Assembly: GCA_031429105.1 (NCBI GenBank)
Contig: JANOYV010000126.1
Location: forward strand, 1 to 49,433
Direction: 5' to 3'
DNA length: 49,433 nucleotides
Origin: JAKFWF01 sp031429105
GTDB taxonomy: Bacteria > Pseudomonadota > Alphaproteobacteria > Rhizobiales > Hyphomicrobiaceae
Positions 7,506 to 15,815 of this stretch are shown here, in pieces (positions within the stretch are counted from its first letter, which is position 1; every line of letters starts with the position of its first letter). The translations under genes and the position numbers were made by a program. Under the pieces are notes generated by a model. That model saw nothing but the letters and a program-made list of their open reading frames with translations, was not told the DNA's origin and did no database searches.

Positions 7506-8423
7506 GGTCAAATGGACTGGAATCAGGCACGCGCTTTCTGCGCGACTGCAGAATCAGGATCGCTGTCTGCCGCTGCTCGCAAACTCGGGCTGACGCAGCC
7601 GACAATGTCCCGTCAGGTGGCGGCGCTTGAGGCAGCACTCGGCGTGTCGTTGTTCGAGAGGATCGGCAAGAGGCTCACGCTGACGGGTGCCGGTTTGGGA
7701 CTTCTCGAACATGCCAGCGCCATGGCGGCAGCCGCCGACGCGATGGCGCTGGCGGCGGCAGGCAGATCGCACGATGTCTCAGGTCGTGTGACGATCAGTG
7801 CCACCGATGCGGTCTCGGCCTACCTGCTGCCCGGTTTCATCGCACGCATCCGCGAGAAGGCACCGCAAATCACCCTTGCAATTGTCGCTTCGGACACGAT
7901 CAGTGACATCAGACGACGTGAGGCAGATATCGCCATCCGCCATGTGCGCCCGACCGAGCCGGAATTGATCGCGCGACTGGTGGGCGAGATGACGGCCCAC
8001 TTCTATGCGGCGGAGTACTGGCTGGCCAAGTACGGCATGCCTGGATCAGTGGCGGAACTTTGTGAGGCCGATCTGCTGGGGTTTGAGCCGGTTGAGCAGT
8101 TTGCGGAGCATTTGCGCGCCGCCGGGATTCCTATTTCCGGGGACCGGTTCCGCGTTGTCTCCGGCAATTCTGTCGTGCTCTGGGAGATGGTGCGCCAAGG
8201 TGTCGGGGTCTGCATGATGTTGCAAGAGATTGCGGAACTCATGCCGGGTGTGATCCGCTTGCTGCCGACATTGCCAGGGATAGCAGTACCAGTCTGGCTC
8301 GTCAGTCACCGCGAGCTGCACACGAGCAGGCGTGTTCGCATCGTCTTCGACACACTTGCCGAAGAACTCAGTCGCAGCGCAACTGGTGCCGACGCTAAGC
8401 GTCGCACGCCAAACGAGCGCTAG
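7503..8423 (+). CDS. LysR-family transcriptional regulator, 306 aa
   Basis: The N-terminal winged helix-turn-helix is classic: ARAFCATAESGSLSAAARKLGLTQPTMSRQVAALE, in residues 8-43. A linker helix and a substrate-binding domain follow (SGRVTISATDAVSAYLLPGF, then ADIAIRHVRP and LWEMVRQGVGVCMM). Length is normal. A second ATG at 7512 (MDWNQARAF) fits the family's usual start better and would leave the inverted repeat entirely upstream. The expected target is the divergent methyltransferase. Confidence 0.9.
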   Translation: MGQMDWNQARAFCATAESGSLSAAARKLGLTQPTMSRQVAALEAALGVSLFERIGKRLTLTGAGLGLLEHASAMAAAADAMALAAAGRSHDVSGRVTISATDAVSAYLLPGFIARIREKAPQITLAIVASDTISDIRRREADIAIRHVRPTEPELIARLVGEMTAHFYAAEYWLAKYGMPGSVAELCEADLLGFEPVEQFAEHLRAAGIPISGDRFRVVSGNSVVLWEMVRQGVGVCMMLQEIAELMPGVIRLLPTLPGIAVPVWLVSHRELHTSRRVRIVFDTLAEELSRSATGADAKRRTPNER

Positions 8424-8447
8424 CCATGAACCTTATTTCAAAATGAT

Positions 8448-8522
8448 GGTGCCCCGTACGGGATTTGAACCCGTGTACCCAACGTGAGAGGCTGGTGTCC
8501 TAGGCCACTAGACGAACGGGAC
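8448..8522 (-). tRNA. tRNA-Glu (anticodon CTC)
   Basis: Read on the minus strand, 75 nt fold as a cloverleaf. The acceptor GTCCCGT pairs with ACGGGGC. The D arm contains TCTAGTGGCCTAGGACA. The anticodon stem CCAGC/GTTGG encloses the loop CTCTCAC with anticodon CTC. The T arm is ACGGGTTCAAATCCCGT, and CCA is encoded. It lies 24 bp after the convergent LysR gene. Confidence 0.95.
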
Positions 8523-8613
8523 CACTTTGGTCCGCTGCGTATAAGCGACGGCTGCAGCAGCGGCAAGACATTTCACAGCCTCGCGTGAACGACGTGCGCA
8601 TTCGCAACCGAGT

Positions 8614-9024
8614 TCACTGCTTAGGTGGCTCAGTTACCAAGCGAATATTGCTTAACGAGCGACCCGACGAGAGGTCGACTATGGCGATGCCGGCGCCTGT
8701 CGGCGCGTCGTAGTGGATCGCCATGCGATCACCGTTCAGCGAAACGGTGCGCACCACGGCACCGGACGGCAATGAAGCCTTGATTTCCGGCGCGAGCACC
8801 CCTGATGAACTGGCGGTTTGAGTGCTGGGGCGTGCCACGATATAGATGATACGCCCGATCAATGCGATCAGGCCCATCACAATCAAGGCGCCCATTGCAA
8901 TCACGGCGATACGGAGTGCCCGCACCTGCGGGTCGTTCAACTGCACACCGGCCAGCAGGGATACGCTGTTTCCATCCTCGACTTCGGAAGCTGTGATTGG
9001 TTTTGGCGAGGTCTGTGTGGACAT
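8614..9024 (-). CDS. DUF6476-like single-pass membrane protein, 136 aa
   Basis: A short hydrophilic N-terminus is followed by DPQVRALRIAVIAMGALIVM and a membrane helix of about 22 residues around residues 58-80. A soluble C-terminal part of about 55 residues contains GDRMAIHYDAP and a valine-rich strand pattern. I start at the ATG at 9024 (MSTQTSPK). An upstream in-frame ATG at 9081 would bring it to the edge of the divergent pseudouridine synthase gene. The arrangement beside an RluA-family gene and rpoH is one I associate with DUF6476 in alphaproteobacteria. The function is unknown. Confidence 0.7.
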   Translation of the reverse strand: MSTQTSPKPITASEVEDGNSVSLLAGVQLNDPQVRALRIAVIAMGALIVMGLIALIGRIIYIVARPSTQTASSSGVLAPEIKASLPSGAVVRTVSLNGDRMAIHYDAPTGAGIAIVDLSSGRSLSNIRLVTEPPKQ

Positions 9025-9084
9025 GGCGCGAGTTACCATTTGCACCGCTGCTGCGGCAAGTCGAATGCGTGATATGGACAAGCG

Positions 9085-10086
9085 ATGAGTTCAGATATCG
9101 AAAAATCCTATACTTTCGACGTCCTGCCCGCGGATGTCGGGCTGAGATTGGACCGGGTGCTGGCAGCCCACTTGCCGGAGTATAGCCGCGCTCGCCTGCA
9201 AGCCCTGATCAAGGCAAATGCCGTAGCGGACGGCACGGGTCCTGTGCTGGACGCCAGCCGCAAAGTAAAACCCGGTGATCGGTTGACGGTTTCGGTTCCA
9301 GTTGCCGTGGCTGCAGAGCCGGTCGCCCAATCAATGCCACTGCAAGTTCACTTCGAGGACGAGCATCTCATCGTCTTGAACAAGCCGGCTGGCCTTGTCG
9401 TGCATCCGGGCAATGGCAATGCTGACGGTACACTTGTAAACGCGTTGATCGCCCATTGCGGCGACACGCTGTCTGGCATCGGCGGGGTCAAGCGACCAGG
9501 CATCGTCCATCGGTTAGACAAGGAAACATCCGGATTATTGGTCGTCGCGAAGTCGGACCGGGCGCACACAGGGCTTTCCGAACAGTTCGCCAGCCACGGC
9601 CTCGATGGGCGGCTGCAACGCGAGTATCTGGCCTTGGTTTGGGGGATATTTGATTTGCCCCGTGGCACTGTCGATGCCCACGTGGGTCGCAGTCCAACCA
9701 ATCGAACGCGGATGGCAGTGGTTCGCGAGGTGCATGGGCGCCGCGCAGTGACGCACTATGCGACGGAGGCAACCTTCGGGCGGCTCGCCAGCCTGCTGCG
9801 CTTGCGGTTGGAAACGGGCCGTACCCATCAAATTCGTGTGCACATGGCGCATATCGGCCGTCCGATCATGGGTGATGCGGTCTATGGCGGCGGCTTTGCC
9901 GCCAGCCGGTCTAAGCTCAATGCTGAGGCCGCCCTAGCGCTCGATGGACTGGGTCGTCAGGCGTTGCATGCCGCTGTTTTGGGCTTCGAACATCCGGTGC
10001 TAGGAAAAAAAATGCACTTTTCAAGTGAACCACCTGCCGACATGGCGCGTCTTACTAATGCACTCGGTCGATCGACCGAGCGTTGA
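9085..10086 (+). CDS. rluD: RluA-family (RluD-like) 23S rRNA pseudouridine synthase
   Basis: Converts specific uridines to pseudouridine. It has an N-terminal S4 RNA-binding domain (LDRVLAAHLPEYSRARLQALI, residues 17-37) and a catalytic domain with the RluA signature HRLDKETSGLLVVAKS, whose Asp at about residue 145 is the nucleophile. Later it shows GRTHQIRVHMAHIGRPIMGD. At 333 residues it is the size of RluD. Which uridines it modifies is inferred from family resemblance; RluC is possible. It is divergent from the DUF6476-like gene, with 60 bp between starts. Confidence 0.88.
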   Translation: MSSDIEKSYTFDVLPADVGLRLDRVLAAHLPEYSRARLQALIKANAVADGTGPVLDASRKVKPGDRLTVSVPVAVAAEPVAQSMPLQVHFEDEHLIVLNKPAGLVVHPGNGNADGTLVNALIAHCGDTLSGIGGVKRPGIVHRLDKETSGLLVVAKSDRAHTGLSEQFASHGLDGRLQREYLALVWGIFDLPRGTVDAHVGRSPTNRTRMAVVREVHGRRAVTHYATEATFGRLASLLRLRLETGRTHQIRVHMAHIGRPIMGDAVYGGGFAASRSKLNAEAALALDGLGRQALHAAVLGFEHPVLGKKMHFSSEPPADMARLTNALGRSTER

Positions 10087-10429
10087 GCCCAAAGTCGGCA
10101 CTGCCAAAGTTTTTGGTCCGGACCCTGATCTGGGTCTTGAAATCACCTGATCGTTACCTTAGTTCATTAATACCGAACTATAGATCTTCTCGCGTTAGGG
10201 GGATTCGTCCATGAGCAATGATCTGCAGCACAGACAACAAGCTCAACAAATTATTGCCTTCGGTGGGTGGGGTTAGAAAGACCTTCAATCTGAGATGGCG
10301 GTGCGTGCGACCGGTCAGCCTACTGCCATGGTTCTGCCACGCTTCGAATACACGACTTGAAACAATCTGTAACAGAGAGGAGCAGGCCGCGTTCATCTTT
10401 AAGGTAATGAACAGGCTTGGGACATAAAA
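10087..10429. other. rpoH upstream region
   Basis: This 343-bp gap holds the palindrome GGTCCGGACC (10115-10124), an overlapping GACCC-N6-GGGTC hairpin (10121-10136), and CTTGAA at 10136-10141, a possible -35 hexamer of vegetative or heat-shock type. I cannot assign a convincing -10. A 21-codon ORF with a strong ribosome binding site lies inside (listed separately). The long leader suggests post-transcriptional control of rpoH, which is known in other bacteria, but no specific thermosensor fold is proven here. Confidence 0.45.
10211..10276 (+). CDS. Candidate 21-aa leader peptide upstream of rpoH
   Basis: ATG at 10211 is preceded by AGGGGGA at 10197-10203 at good spacing, and the frame runs 21 codons (MSNDLQHRQQAQQIIAFGGWG) to TAG. 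It ends 153 bp before the rpoH start. The glutamine-rich, Trp-ending product has no match I recognise. It could be a regulatory uORF, a small protein or chance. Confidence 0.3.
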   Translation: MSNDLQHRQQAQQIIAFGGWG

Positions 10430-11335
10430 ATGGCAGCCAGAGCACTTCCCTCATTGGCGGGTGGTTCCGTTGGTCTCGCCCGTTATCTGGACGAAATCCG
10501 TCGGTTCCCCATGTTGGAGCCCAACGAAGAATTTATGCTGGCGAAAAGCTGGCGCGAACATGCCGACGCTGATGCTGCCGAAAAGCTCGTGACTTCGCAT
10601 CTGCGGCTCGTCGCGCGCATCGCGATGGGTTATCGCGGCTACGGGCTGCCCATTGGTGAGGTGATCTCTGAGGGCAACGTCGGCCTCATGCAGGCGGTTA
10701 AGCGGTTTGAGCCGGACAAAGGGTTCAGGCTGGCGACTTACGCGATGTGGTGGATCCGCGCCTCGATCCAGGAGTACATTTTGCGCTCGTGGAGCCTTGT
10801 AAAAATCGGCACGACGGCGGCACAAAAGAAGCTATTCTTCAATCTGCGGCGCACCAAAGGCCAGCTTCAGGCGCTGGAAGAAGGCGACCTCAAGCCGGAA
10901 AACGTCAAGGCAATCGCCGTGAAACTCGGCGTGCCAGAGGAGGACGTTGTCAACATGAACCGTCGCCTAAGTGGCGATAGTTCCCTCAACGCGCCAGTGC
11001 GGGCCGACCTCGAAGGTGGTGGCGAATGGCAGGATTGGCTGGTCGATGATACGCCAGACCAAGGCGAGCGCTTTGCAGAAAATGAAGAACGCGATATGCG
11101 CCGCTCCTACCTCACTACGGCGATGGCCTCATTAAACGAACGTGAGCGTTTGATATTCGAAGCGCGGCGACTTGCCGAAGAGCCGAAAACACTTGAGGAT
11201 TTGTCGGCTGAGTTCGGCGTTTCGCGCGAGCGAATCCGGCAAATCGAGGTTCGGGCGTTCGAGAAGGTGCAAAAAGCGGTACAGGCGGCGGCTGGCAGGG
11301 GTGCGATACCGAAAGCCTCAATCGCCGCTGACTGA
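10430..11335 (+). CDS. rpoH: RNA polymerase sigma factor RpoH (sigma-32)
   Basis: Heat-shock sigma factor. Region 2 (VTSHLRLVARIAMGYRGYGL, then GNVGLMQAVKRFEPDKGFRL and TYAMWWIRASIQEYILRSWS) recognises the -10 element. The RpoH box QKKLFFNLRRTKGQ, specific to this sigma group, follows at about residues 131-144. Region 4 (TLEDLSAEFGVSRERIRQIE) contacts the -35 element. At 301 residues it has the usual alphaproteobacterial length. Many alphaproteobacteria carry more than one RpoH; only one is in this window. A terminator follows. Confidence 0.95.
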   Translation: MAARALPSLAGGSVGLARYLDEIRRFPMLEPNEEFMLAKSWREHADADAAEKLVTSHLRLVARIAMGYRGYGLPIGEVISEGNVGLMQAVKRFEPDKGFRLATYAMWWIRASIQEYILRSWSLVKIGTTAAQKKLFFNLRRTKGQLQALEEGDLKPENVKAIAVKLGVPEEDVVNMNRRLSGDSSLNAPVRADLEGGGEWQDWLVDDTPDQGERFAENEERDMRRSYLTTAMASLNERERLIFEARRLAEEPKTLEDLSAEFGVSRERIRQIEVRAFEKVQKAVQAAAGRGAIPKASIAAD

Positions 11336-11362
11336 TGAAGCAGCCAGTATCCGTAATGATTA

Positions 11363-11396
11363 AAATCCCCTCAACCTGTTTGGTTTGCGGGGATTT
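11363..11396 (+). terminator. Intrinsic terminator downstream of rpoH
   Basis: AAATCCCC (11363-11370) pairs perfectly with GGGGATTT (11389-11396) around an 18-nt loop, and CGTTT follows. It lies 27 bp after the rpoH stop. The loop is long and the T-run short, so efficiency is uncertain. Confidence 0.5.
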
Positions 11397-11437
11397 CGTT
11401 TGCGCGGACGCCGCATCCGTGGCTTTACCTTGCGGCC

Positions 11438-12322
11438 ATGCGTCAGCGATATTGCATAATCTTGAACCCGTCCGCCGGAGTGCCGCGCAAGCGATTCATT
11501 GCTGACGTTCTGGCACGGCTCGCCGCACGCGGTGCTGTTACAACAGTTGTTGAACCGCGAAACCGAAGCGAAGCTGCGATTGCGGTAAAGGAAGCTTGCA
11601 GCACTCACGATGTGATTGTCGCCGCCGGCGGTGATGGCACGGTTCGGCATGCGGCGATGGCGCTCGGCGCGGCAGGAATTCCGCTTGGCCTCATCCCGCT
11701 TGGAACCGGCAACGTGCTTGCCCGCGAAATTGGCCTGCGACGTGATGCCGTCTCAGTGGCAGACGCACTTGTCGATGGCGACGTGCGGCTCGTTCAAGGG
11801 GCCACCGCGAACGGCGAGCCATTCTATCTGATGGTCGGCGCCGGTTTCGATGGTCGTGTGATTGGATGCCTCAATCAAGCGTTCAAGCGCCGTTTGGCGC
11901 GGGCGGCTTATGCGCCTGCGATGGTCCGCGCACTGATGCACCCCGTTGATCGTCTGCAGGTGACGATCGACGGCGTCTCACATACGGCAAACTGGGTGAT
12001 CGCGGCTAACGCACGCCACTATGGGGGCGGGTTCATCTTGGCGCCTGGCGCATCGATCTTCGAGCCTGGGTTGAAAGTGATCTTGATCAAAGCCGGGACA
12101 CGGGCTGCTTTGGTCACGCAATTGCTGCGACTGGCGACGGGATCGCTTGGGAAAGAACTTCATCAGGCGGTCACGGTTATCGATGGCCTTAAAATCAAAG
12201 TCGAAGGCGTTGTCGACCAGCGGGGGGCAGTGTTCGGTCAAGTCGATGGCGATGGATTCGGTGCGCTCCCGCTCGAGATCGATGCTGCCGGGCCACAGCT
12301 GCGTTTGATCGTTCCGCGATGA
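11438..12322 (+). CDS. Diacylglycerol/lipid kinase family protein (DagK/YegS-like), 294 aa
   Basis: The N-terminal ATP-binding domain shows IILNPSAG at residues 7-14, VAAGGDGTVRHAAMAL at about 61-76 (the GGDGT signature) and LIPLGTGNVLAREIGL at about 85-100. The C-terminal beta-rich lobe ends with VFGQVDGDGFGALPLEI. The family phosphorylates diacylglycerol or related lipids. The exact substrate is open, since YegS-type, sphingosine-kinase-like and NAD-kinase-related members share these motifs. Confidence 0.88.
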   Translation: MRQRYCIILNPSAGVPRKRFIADVLARLAARGAVTTVVEPRNRSEAAIAVKEACSTHDVIVAAGGDGTVRHAAMALGAAGIPLGLIPLGTGNVLAREIGLRRDAVSVADALVDGDVRLVQGATANGEPFYLMVGAGFDGRVIGCLNQAFKRRLARAAYAPAMVRALMHPVDRLQVTIDGVSHTANWVIAANARHYGGGFILAPGASIFEPGLKVILIKAGTRAALVTQLLRLATGSLGKELHQAVTVIDGLKIKVEGVVDQRGAVFGQVDGDGFGALPLEIDAAGPQLRLIVPR

Positions 12323-12693
12323 GCATTTGTTCGCAAATTGTCATACGAATCGCCTAAGCTAGGCCACGTCGAGAGACAGTTAGTCTCAAGGTCAAGCCCC
12401 AATTGGGGTGTTATGCCTTGTGGAGTGCGCGTCTAAGCTAAGGGCACCAATAGCCTTGAAGCACTTGGGCGTCTACGCAGTGAATGTCGGACCTTTTGGC
12501 CGATCGCACGCGAAGCGGACTTGGACAGGACCGCTGCTTGAAGCGTCAATCGTCGTTATCTGCGCGGTTCATCCGCGCTCCCGTCCTGAACAGCAATCCA
12601 AAATCGAAAAAGCATGGCGCATTCTGGCTCTGAGGGTCAGTAAATTCGTCACGTCCGGTTTTGCTTTGCATGAACATCGAGATGGAGTGGCCC

Positions 12694-12807
12694 ATGCTGA
12701 AGCGCCTTCATCAACCCTCAAGTACAGTGCACGCGCCGACCAAGTCCGGTGCCAAAGATTTTCTGCATTGGCATCACAAACACAAACATCCTCCAAGTAG
12801 GGCTTAG
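12694..12807 (+). CDS. Candidate small histidine-rich protein, 37 aa
   Basis: ATG at 12694 has GATGGAG at 12681-12687 upstream; an in-frame ATG at 12670 gives 45 codons. The C-terminus FLHWHHKHKHPP contains five histidines in eight residues, suggestive of metal binding if expressed. The + strand terminator 54 bp downstream would suit it but is also explained by the convergent amidase gene. I recognise no homologue. Confidence 0.25.
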   Translation: MLKRLHQPSSTVHAPTKSGAKDFLHWHHKHKHPPSRA

Positions 12808-12860
12808 CTGAACCCTTAGCCGACCGGGCGGTGCGAGCCTCGTTTGTCGGCCACAAAATC

Positions 12861-12890
12861 AAAAGCCGACTCATCTGAGTCGGCTTTTTT
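12861..12890. terminator. Strong bidirectional terminator
   Basis: AAAAGCCGACTCA pairs perfectly with TGAGTCGGCTTTT (13 bp) and is followed by T6 on the + strand. On the minus strand it lies about 23 bp beyond the amidase stop codon and also ends in T4. It probably ends the amidase transcript and any + strand transcript from the preceding gap. Confidence 0.85.
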
Positions 12891-12912
12891 GATATAGATG
12901 TCCCTGGCACGA

Positions 12913-14289
12913 TCACATCGGCAGGCGTGCGATCTGGTTCGAAAAGTAGTTCTCAACCGCTGTGCTGATTGAGTTTGAGACCTTATCGCGCCACTCGTCA
13001 GACTTCAGGTTTGCCGCATCTTGCCGGTTTGTCACGTAGGCAAGTTCAATCAGAACAGCTGGAACCTTAGCCGTCTTCAAGACACGAAAAGCTGCCGAGC
13101 GGTCCGGGTTGTTTTGGAGGTTTGTTGTGCCACCCATGTACTCGATGACAGAACGCGAAAACAAATTGGTGCGCTCTTTATTGACCTCGACTTCGCGCTC
13201 GGCAAAATCAGCCAGTATGTTTTTCACTGTGCTCGCATCACCGTCATGCTTCTTGACGGCTGCCAGCTCAGTTGCGGACAAGACGTTGGCTGAAACCTCG
13301 CCTTTGGCCGACCGCTTCAGATCTTTCGCAACGCCCTCGCGCAGCGAGTAGATTGTGGCGCCACGCGCGTGTGCACCTGCATAATCAGCGTGCACGGCGA
13401 TGAATAGCGCTGCGTTGTTTTTCTCGCCGAAGTCGCGGCGCGCGTCGAGATCGATAAACGTGTCAGTATCGCGGGTCATGAGCACTTTATAGCGTCCGGT
13501 TGCGTTGAGCTTGTCGCGCAACGTCTTGGAGAAGGCGAGCACCACATCTTTCTCGATGGTGCCGAATTTCGACGCTCCAGAGTCATGGCCGCCGTGGCCC
13601 GGATCGATCACGATGATCGGCTTAAACGATTTTTGCGCCTTCACCTCAGGGCGGACAGCAGGCTTCGGCAGTGGCGGTTGCACGCCGATTGCCCCTAGGG
13701 CGGCGATTGGTACGGCCGTCTTCAAAGGCTTGCGCGGTTGGCCACGTAATGCCGGGTCGACGGGTACGATATCCAAAACGAGGCGGTGTGCCTTGCCATC
13801 ACGGCTCTTCTCGACGGCTGCTTTTTCAACGATCACGGCGGTGGTAACAGCGATTACAACGCGCGTTTTTCCAGGGGCCGAAAGCCCACCGTAGAACGAT
13901 TTTACGAGGCCAACGGCACTATCGCCTGACTGCGTCGGCAACTGCATGCGAACGTCGGGCATATCGACGATGACGCGGTTGGGGTTCGAGAGAGAAAGCA
14001 CCTGGAAGTCTGTTGGCTTTTCGAGGCCAATCACAAAACGTGTGCGGGTTGTGTCGCCCTTAACAACGTCTTGTTCGACGATGGGAGCCGCGATTGCGAC
14101 GACCTTCGTCGCCGCCGGCGCTAGGATGATGGGCGCGGTCAAGACTTTCTGAACCGGTACACCGGTCGCCGACGGCAAGCTCGTTTGGCTAGCCACCGGT
14201 TGTGCCATACACAGCGCTGTGCAGACAAAAATGGTGCTGATACCCGTCACCCGGCGGGAACCGGGACGCGGCAACTCGACTGAACGCAT
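12913..14289 (-). CDS. N-acetylmuramoyl-L-alanine amidase, AMIN plus Amidase_3 domains (AmiC-type)
   Basis: Periplasmic zinc amidase that cleaves septal peptidoglycan during daughter-cell separation. A signal peptide (hydrophobic STIFVCTALCMAQPVASQ) precedes an AMIN domain (RFVIGLEKPTDFQVLSLSNP, then NRVIVDMPDV). After a proline-rich linker comes the Amidase_3 domain with IDPGHGGHD, TIEKDVVL, AVHADYA and the catalytic glutamate in VLIELAYVTN. I chose the ATG at 14289, 9 bp after a GGGGG run; an ATG at 14313 is in frame. Activation by EnvC/LytM-type partners is usual for the family. Length (458 aa) is normal. Confidence 0.92.
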   Translation of the reverse strand: MRSVELPRPGSRRVTGISTIFVCTALCMAQPVASQTSLPSATGVPVQKVLTAPIILAPAATKVVAIAAPIVEQDVVKGDTTRTRFVIGLEKPTDFQVLSLSNPNRVIVDMPDVRMQLPTQSGDSAVGLVKSFYGGLSAPGKTRVVIAVTTAVIVEKAAVEKSRDGKAHRLVLDIVPVDPALRGQPRKPLKTAVPIAALGAIGVQPPLPKPAVRPEVKAQKSFKPIIVIDPGHGGHDSGASKFGTIEKDVVLAFSKTLRDKLNATGRYKVLMTRDTDTFIDLDARRDFGEKNNAALFIAVHADYAGAHARGATIYSLREGVAKDLKRSAKGEVSANVLSATELAAVKKHDGDASTVKNILADFAEREVEVNKERTNLFSRSVIEYMGGTTNLQNNPDRSAAFRVLKTAKVPAVLIELAYVTNRQDAANLKSDEWRDKVSNSISTAVENYFSNQIARLPM

Positions 14290-14415
14290 ACTGCCAGACC
14301 CCCGTCTACGCATACGACTTTACAAACTCTCAAGCATCCTCGATTGCCCGAGGACTGTGGCGAATGATCGGTCTCGCCAAGGCAATGTTATGGATCGATA
14401 TTGGTAAATGATGCG

Positions 14416-15192
14416 TTAGGGGCTGACCAATTTTGCGTATCCTTGCTCGACCGTCTCGTCGAGAAGGCGCTTGTAGCCGTTGTAGGCACGGTGCGCGGGC
14501 GTGATTTCGCCGCAGGCATCGGCATCAAATTTATCGCGTTTGGCATAAACGATGGGGGCTGCGACCGGCACGATTTGCGCCCGCGCCTTGTTGAGCGTTG
14601 TAATCAGACCGCGCATTTCGTCATTTTGATCGAGCTGGCAGACAACGATCATGCGCATCGCGCCTTTGGTCAGTGAAACCAAGTGAATGTACATCGATGA
14701 TGCCGGGATATAGAGACGCCCACGATGGGAGTAGGGGGCATCAGGGCGGTTTTGCTCGTCAAAAAGAAGGCTCGGCCAACCAGCGTCCCAGGTAATTTCG
14801 GTGCGGTAGGCGATGATCATATTCGGCACGCTGAATGCCGGCCGCACTGTTAGAAAACTACCGACATATTGGTCGACTGCCAACCGATTGTAGGCTCCCA
14901 TATACAGTGGCGCGACGTCGGTGCCGATGCCAGGACGGCCCGGATCGTGGCGTTCGGTCACCTGGCCGCCGGGGCTCGCGTTCCAGGCCTGCTTTATATC
15001 CTCAAAGTCGAGGCCCAATACCATGCAGACGTCGAACAGGGTCTGGTCACGAACAGGTCGACCGTTCATCAGGTTTTGAACCGTCTTTTCGTGACAGTCG
15101 GCGGCGTCTGCTAGTTCGGCTTGCGTAATCTTTTTCTCAATCATTGCCTTGGCAATGCGCTGTACAGCGGGATTTCGATCGGCAGCGGACAT
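14416..15192 (-). CDS. XRE-family (helix-turn-helix) regulator with C-terminal domain, 258 aa
   Basis: Residues 10-65 form a lambda-repressor-like helix-turn-helix (KKITQAELADAADCHEKTVQ, then NLMNGRPVRDQTLFDVC). About 180 residues follow that look like a beta-rich sensing or effector domain (LYMGAYNRLAVDQYVGSF, then RLYIPASSMYIHLVSLTKGA), which I do not recognise. No enzymatic motif is visible. It is divergent from the LprI-like gene across a 204-bp region with repeated TTCCGG motifs. Confidence 0.75.
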   Translation of the reverse strand: MSAADRNPAVQRIAKAMIEKKITQAELADAADCHEKTVQNLMNGRPVRDQTLFDVCMVLGLDFEDIKQAWNASPGGQVTERHDPGRPGIGTDVAPLYMGAYNRLAVDQYVGSFLTVRPAFSVPNMIIAYRTEITWDAGWPSLLFDEQNRPDAPYSHRGRLYIPASSMYIHLVSLTKGAMRMIVVCQLDQNDEMRGLITTLNKARAQIVPVAAPIVYAKRDKFDADACGEITPAHRAYNGYKRLLDETVEQGYAKLVSP

Positions 15193-15231
15193 GAACGATG
15201 GCTCGGTTGGGACCGCACAATTGCCGGTCGG

Positions 15232-15305
15232 TTCCGGAAAGTACCGGTATTTTCCACTTCAGTGCAATCGGCAAGATTGCTGGATTTCCGGTTGTTTCCG
15301 GAAAG
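15232..15305. promoter_or_regulatory. Clustered TTCCGG(AAA) palindromes between XRE regulator and LprI-like gene
   Basis: TTCCGGAAAG occurs at 15232-15241 and again at 15296-15305; a partial copy TTTCCGG lies at 15285-15291. TTCCGGAA is a palindrome. Placed 40 to 113 bp from the XRE start and about 90 bp before the LprI-like gene, they are candidate operators for that regulator. Binding is not shown. Confidence 0.45.
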
Positions 15306-15396
15306 CGCCGCCAGTTGCAGCGCGATGACCTGATCATTCCAGTTGGATTGCGGCAGTCTTAGCCCATCGAACGAAACAATCTCATGGAGGCTGAAC

Positions 15397-15747
15397 ATGA
15401 ACCGCGCACTCAAATTACTCGTTGGACTGACCTTGGTGGCTGCTGCAACGCTGGTGGCGACGCCTTCGAATGCTATTGATTTCTCATGTCGGGACGCTAG
15501 CAATGCTGCCGAGCGCACAATCTGTCAGAACGCGCGGTTAGGTCGGCTCGATGATCAGATGGCCGTTATCTATGGCCGACTGCGGTCGGTCGCAGATCAT
15601 CGGAGTCGCTTGCGATTACGCTCAGCCCAGCACCAGTTTCTAGGTGCGCGTAATGCCTGTGGGTGGGATGCAAAGTGTATTCGGGGGGCTTATCTCGATC
15701 AGATCAGCGTCCTCGACGGCAAGTTGACCGAAACGCTCGAGAACTAG
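15397..15747 (+). CDS. LprI/DUF1311-like secreted protein, 116 aa
   Basis: A Sec signal peptide (KLLVGLTLVAAATLVATPSNA) is followed by an alpha-helical domain with the LprI/DUF1311 pattern: paired cysteines in DFSCRDASNAAERTICQN, LGRLDDQMAVIYGRL, then ARNACGWDAKCIRGAYLDQI. Members of this family include periplasmic lysozyme inhibitors, so a cell-wall protection role is possible. I start at the ATG at 15397 because ATGGAGG lies 7 bp upstream and the signal peptide begins there; an upstream ATG at 15343 is less likely. Confidence 0.8.
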   Translation: MNRALKLLVGLTLVAAATLVATPSNAIDFSCRDASNAAERTICQNARLGRLDDQMAVIYGRLRSVADHRSRLRLRSAQHQFLGARNACGWDAKCIRGAYLDQISVLDGKLTETLEN

Positions 15748-15786
15748 CCGTTCGCGAACGCACCCCACATAATTCATAAGCCTGCC

Positions 15787-15815
15787 GCTGTCATCGTCGC
15801 CTCGACGATGACAGC
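15787..15815. terminator. Strong 13-bp hairpin after the LprI-like gene
   Basis: GCTGTCATCGTCG (15787-15799) pairs perfectly with CGACGATGACAGC (15803-15815) around a 3-nt loop, 39 bp after the stop codon. No T-run follows on the + strand, so it may be a Rho-assisted terminator, an mRNA-stabilising structure or a protein site. The remaining bases to 16053 contain nothing else I can name. Confidence 0.45.

Larger units (their letters stand above)
12323..12912. other. 590-bp intergenic region
   Basis: Between two convergent genes. It contains the palindrome CCCCAATTGGGG at 12397-12408, a candidate small His-rich ORF at 12694-12807 and a strong terminator at 12861-12890. A 130-codon frame at 12408-12800 has no family pattern and looks like chance. 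No tRNA, 6S-like or SRP-like signature was recognised. An unannotated small RNA ending at the terminator is possible. Confidence 0.4.

Noticed and set aside
12408..12800. 130-codon + strand frame
   Set aside because: Residue composition is random-looking, with no ribosome site, and it spans the shorter His-rich frame in another reading phase.
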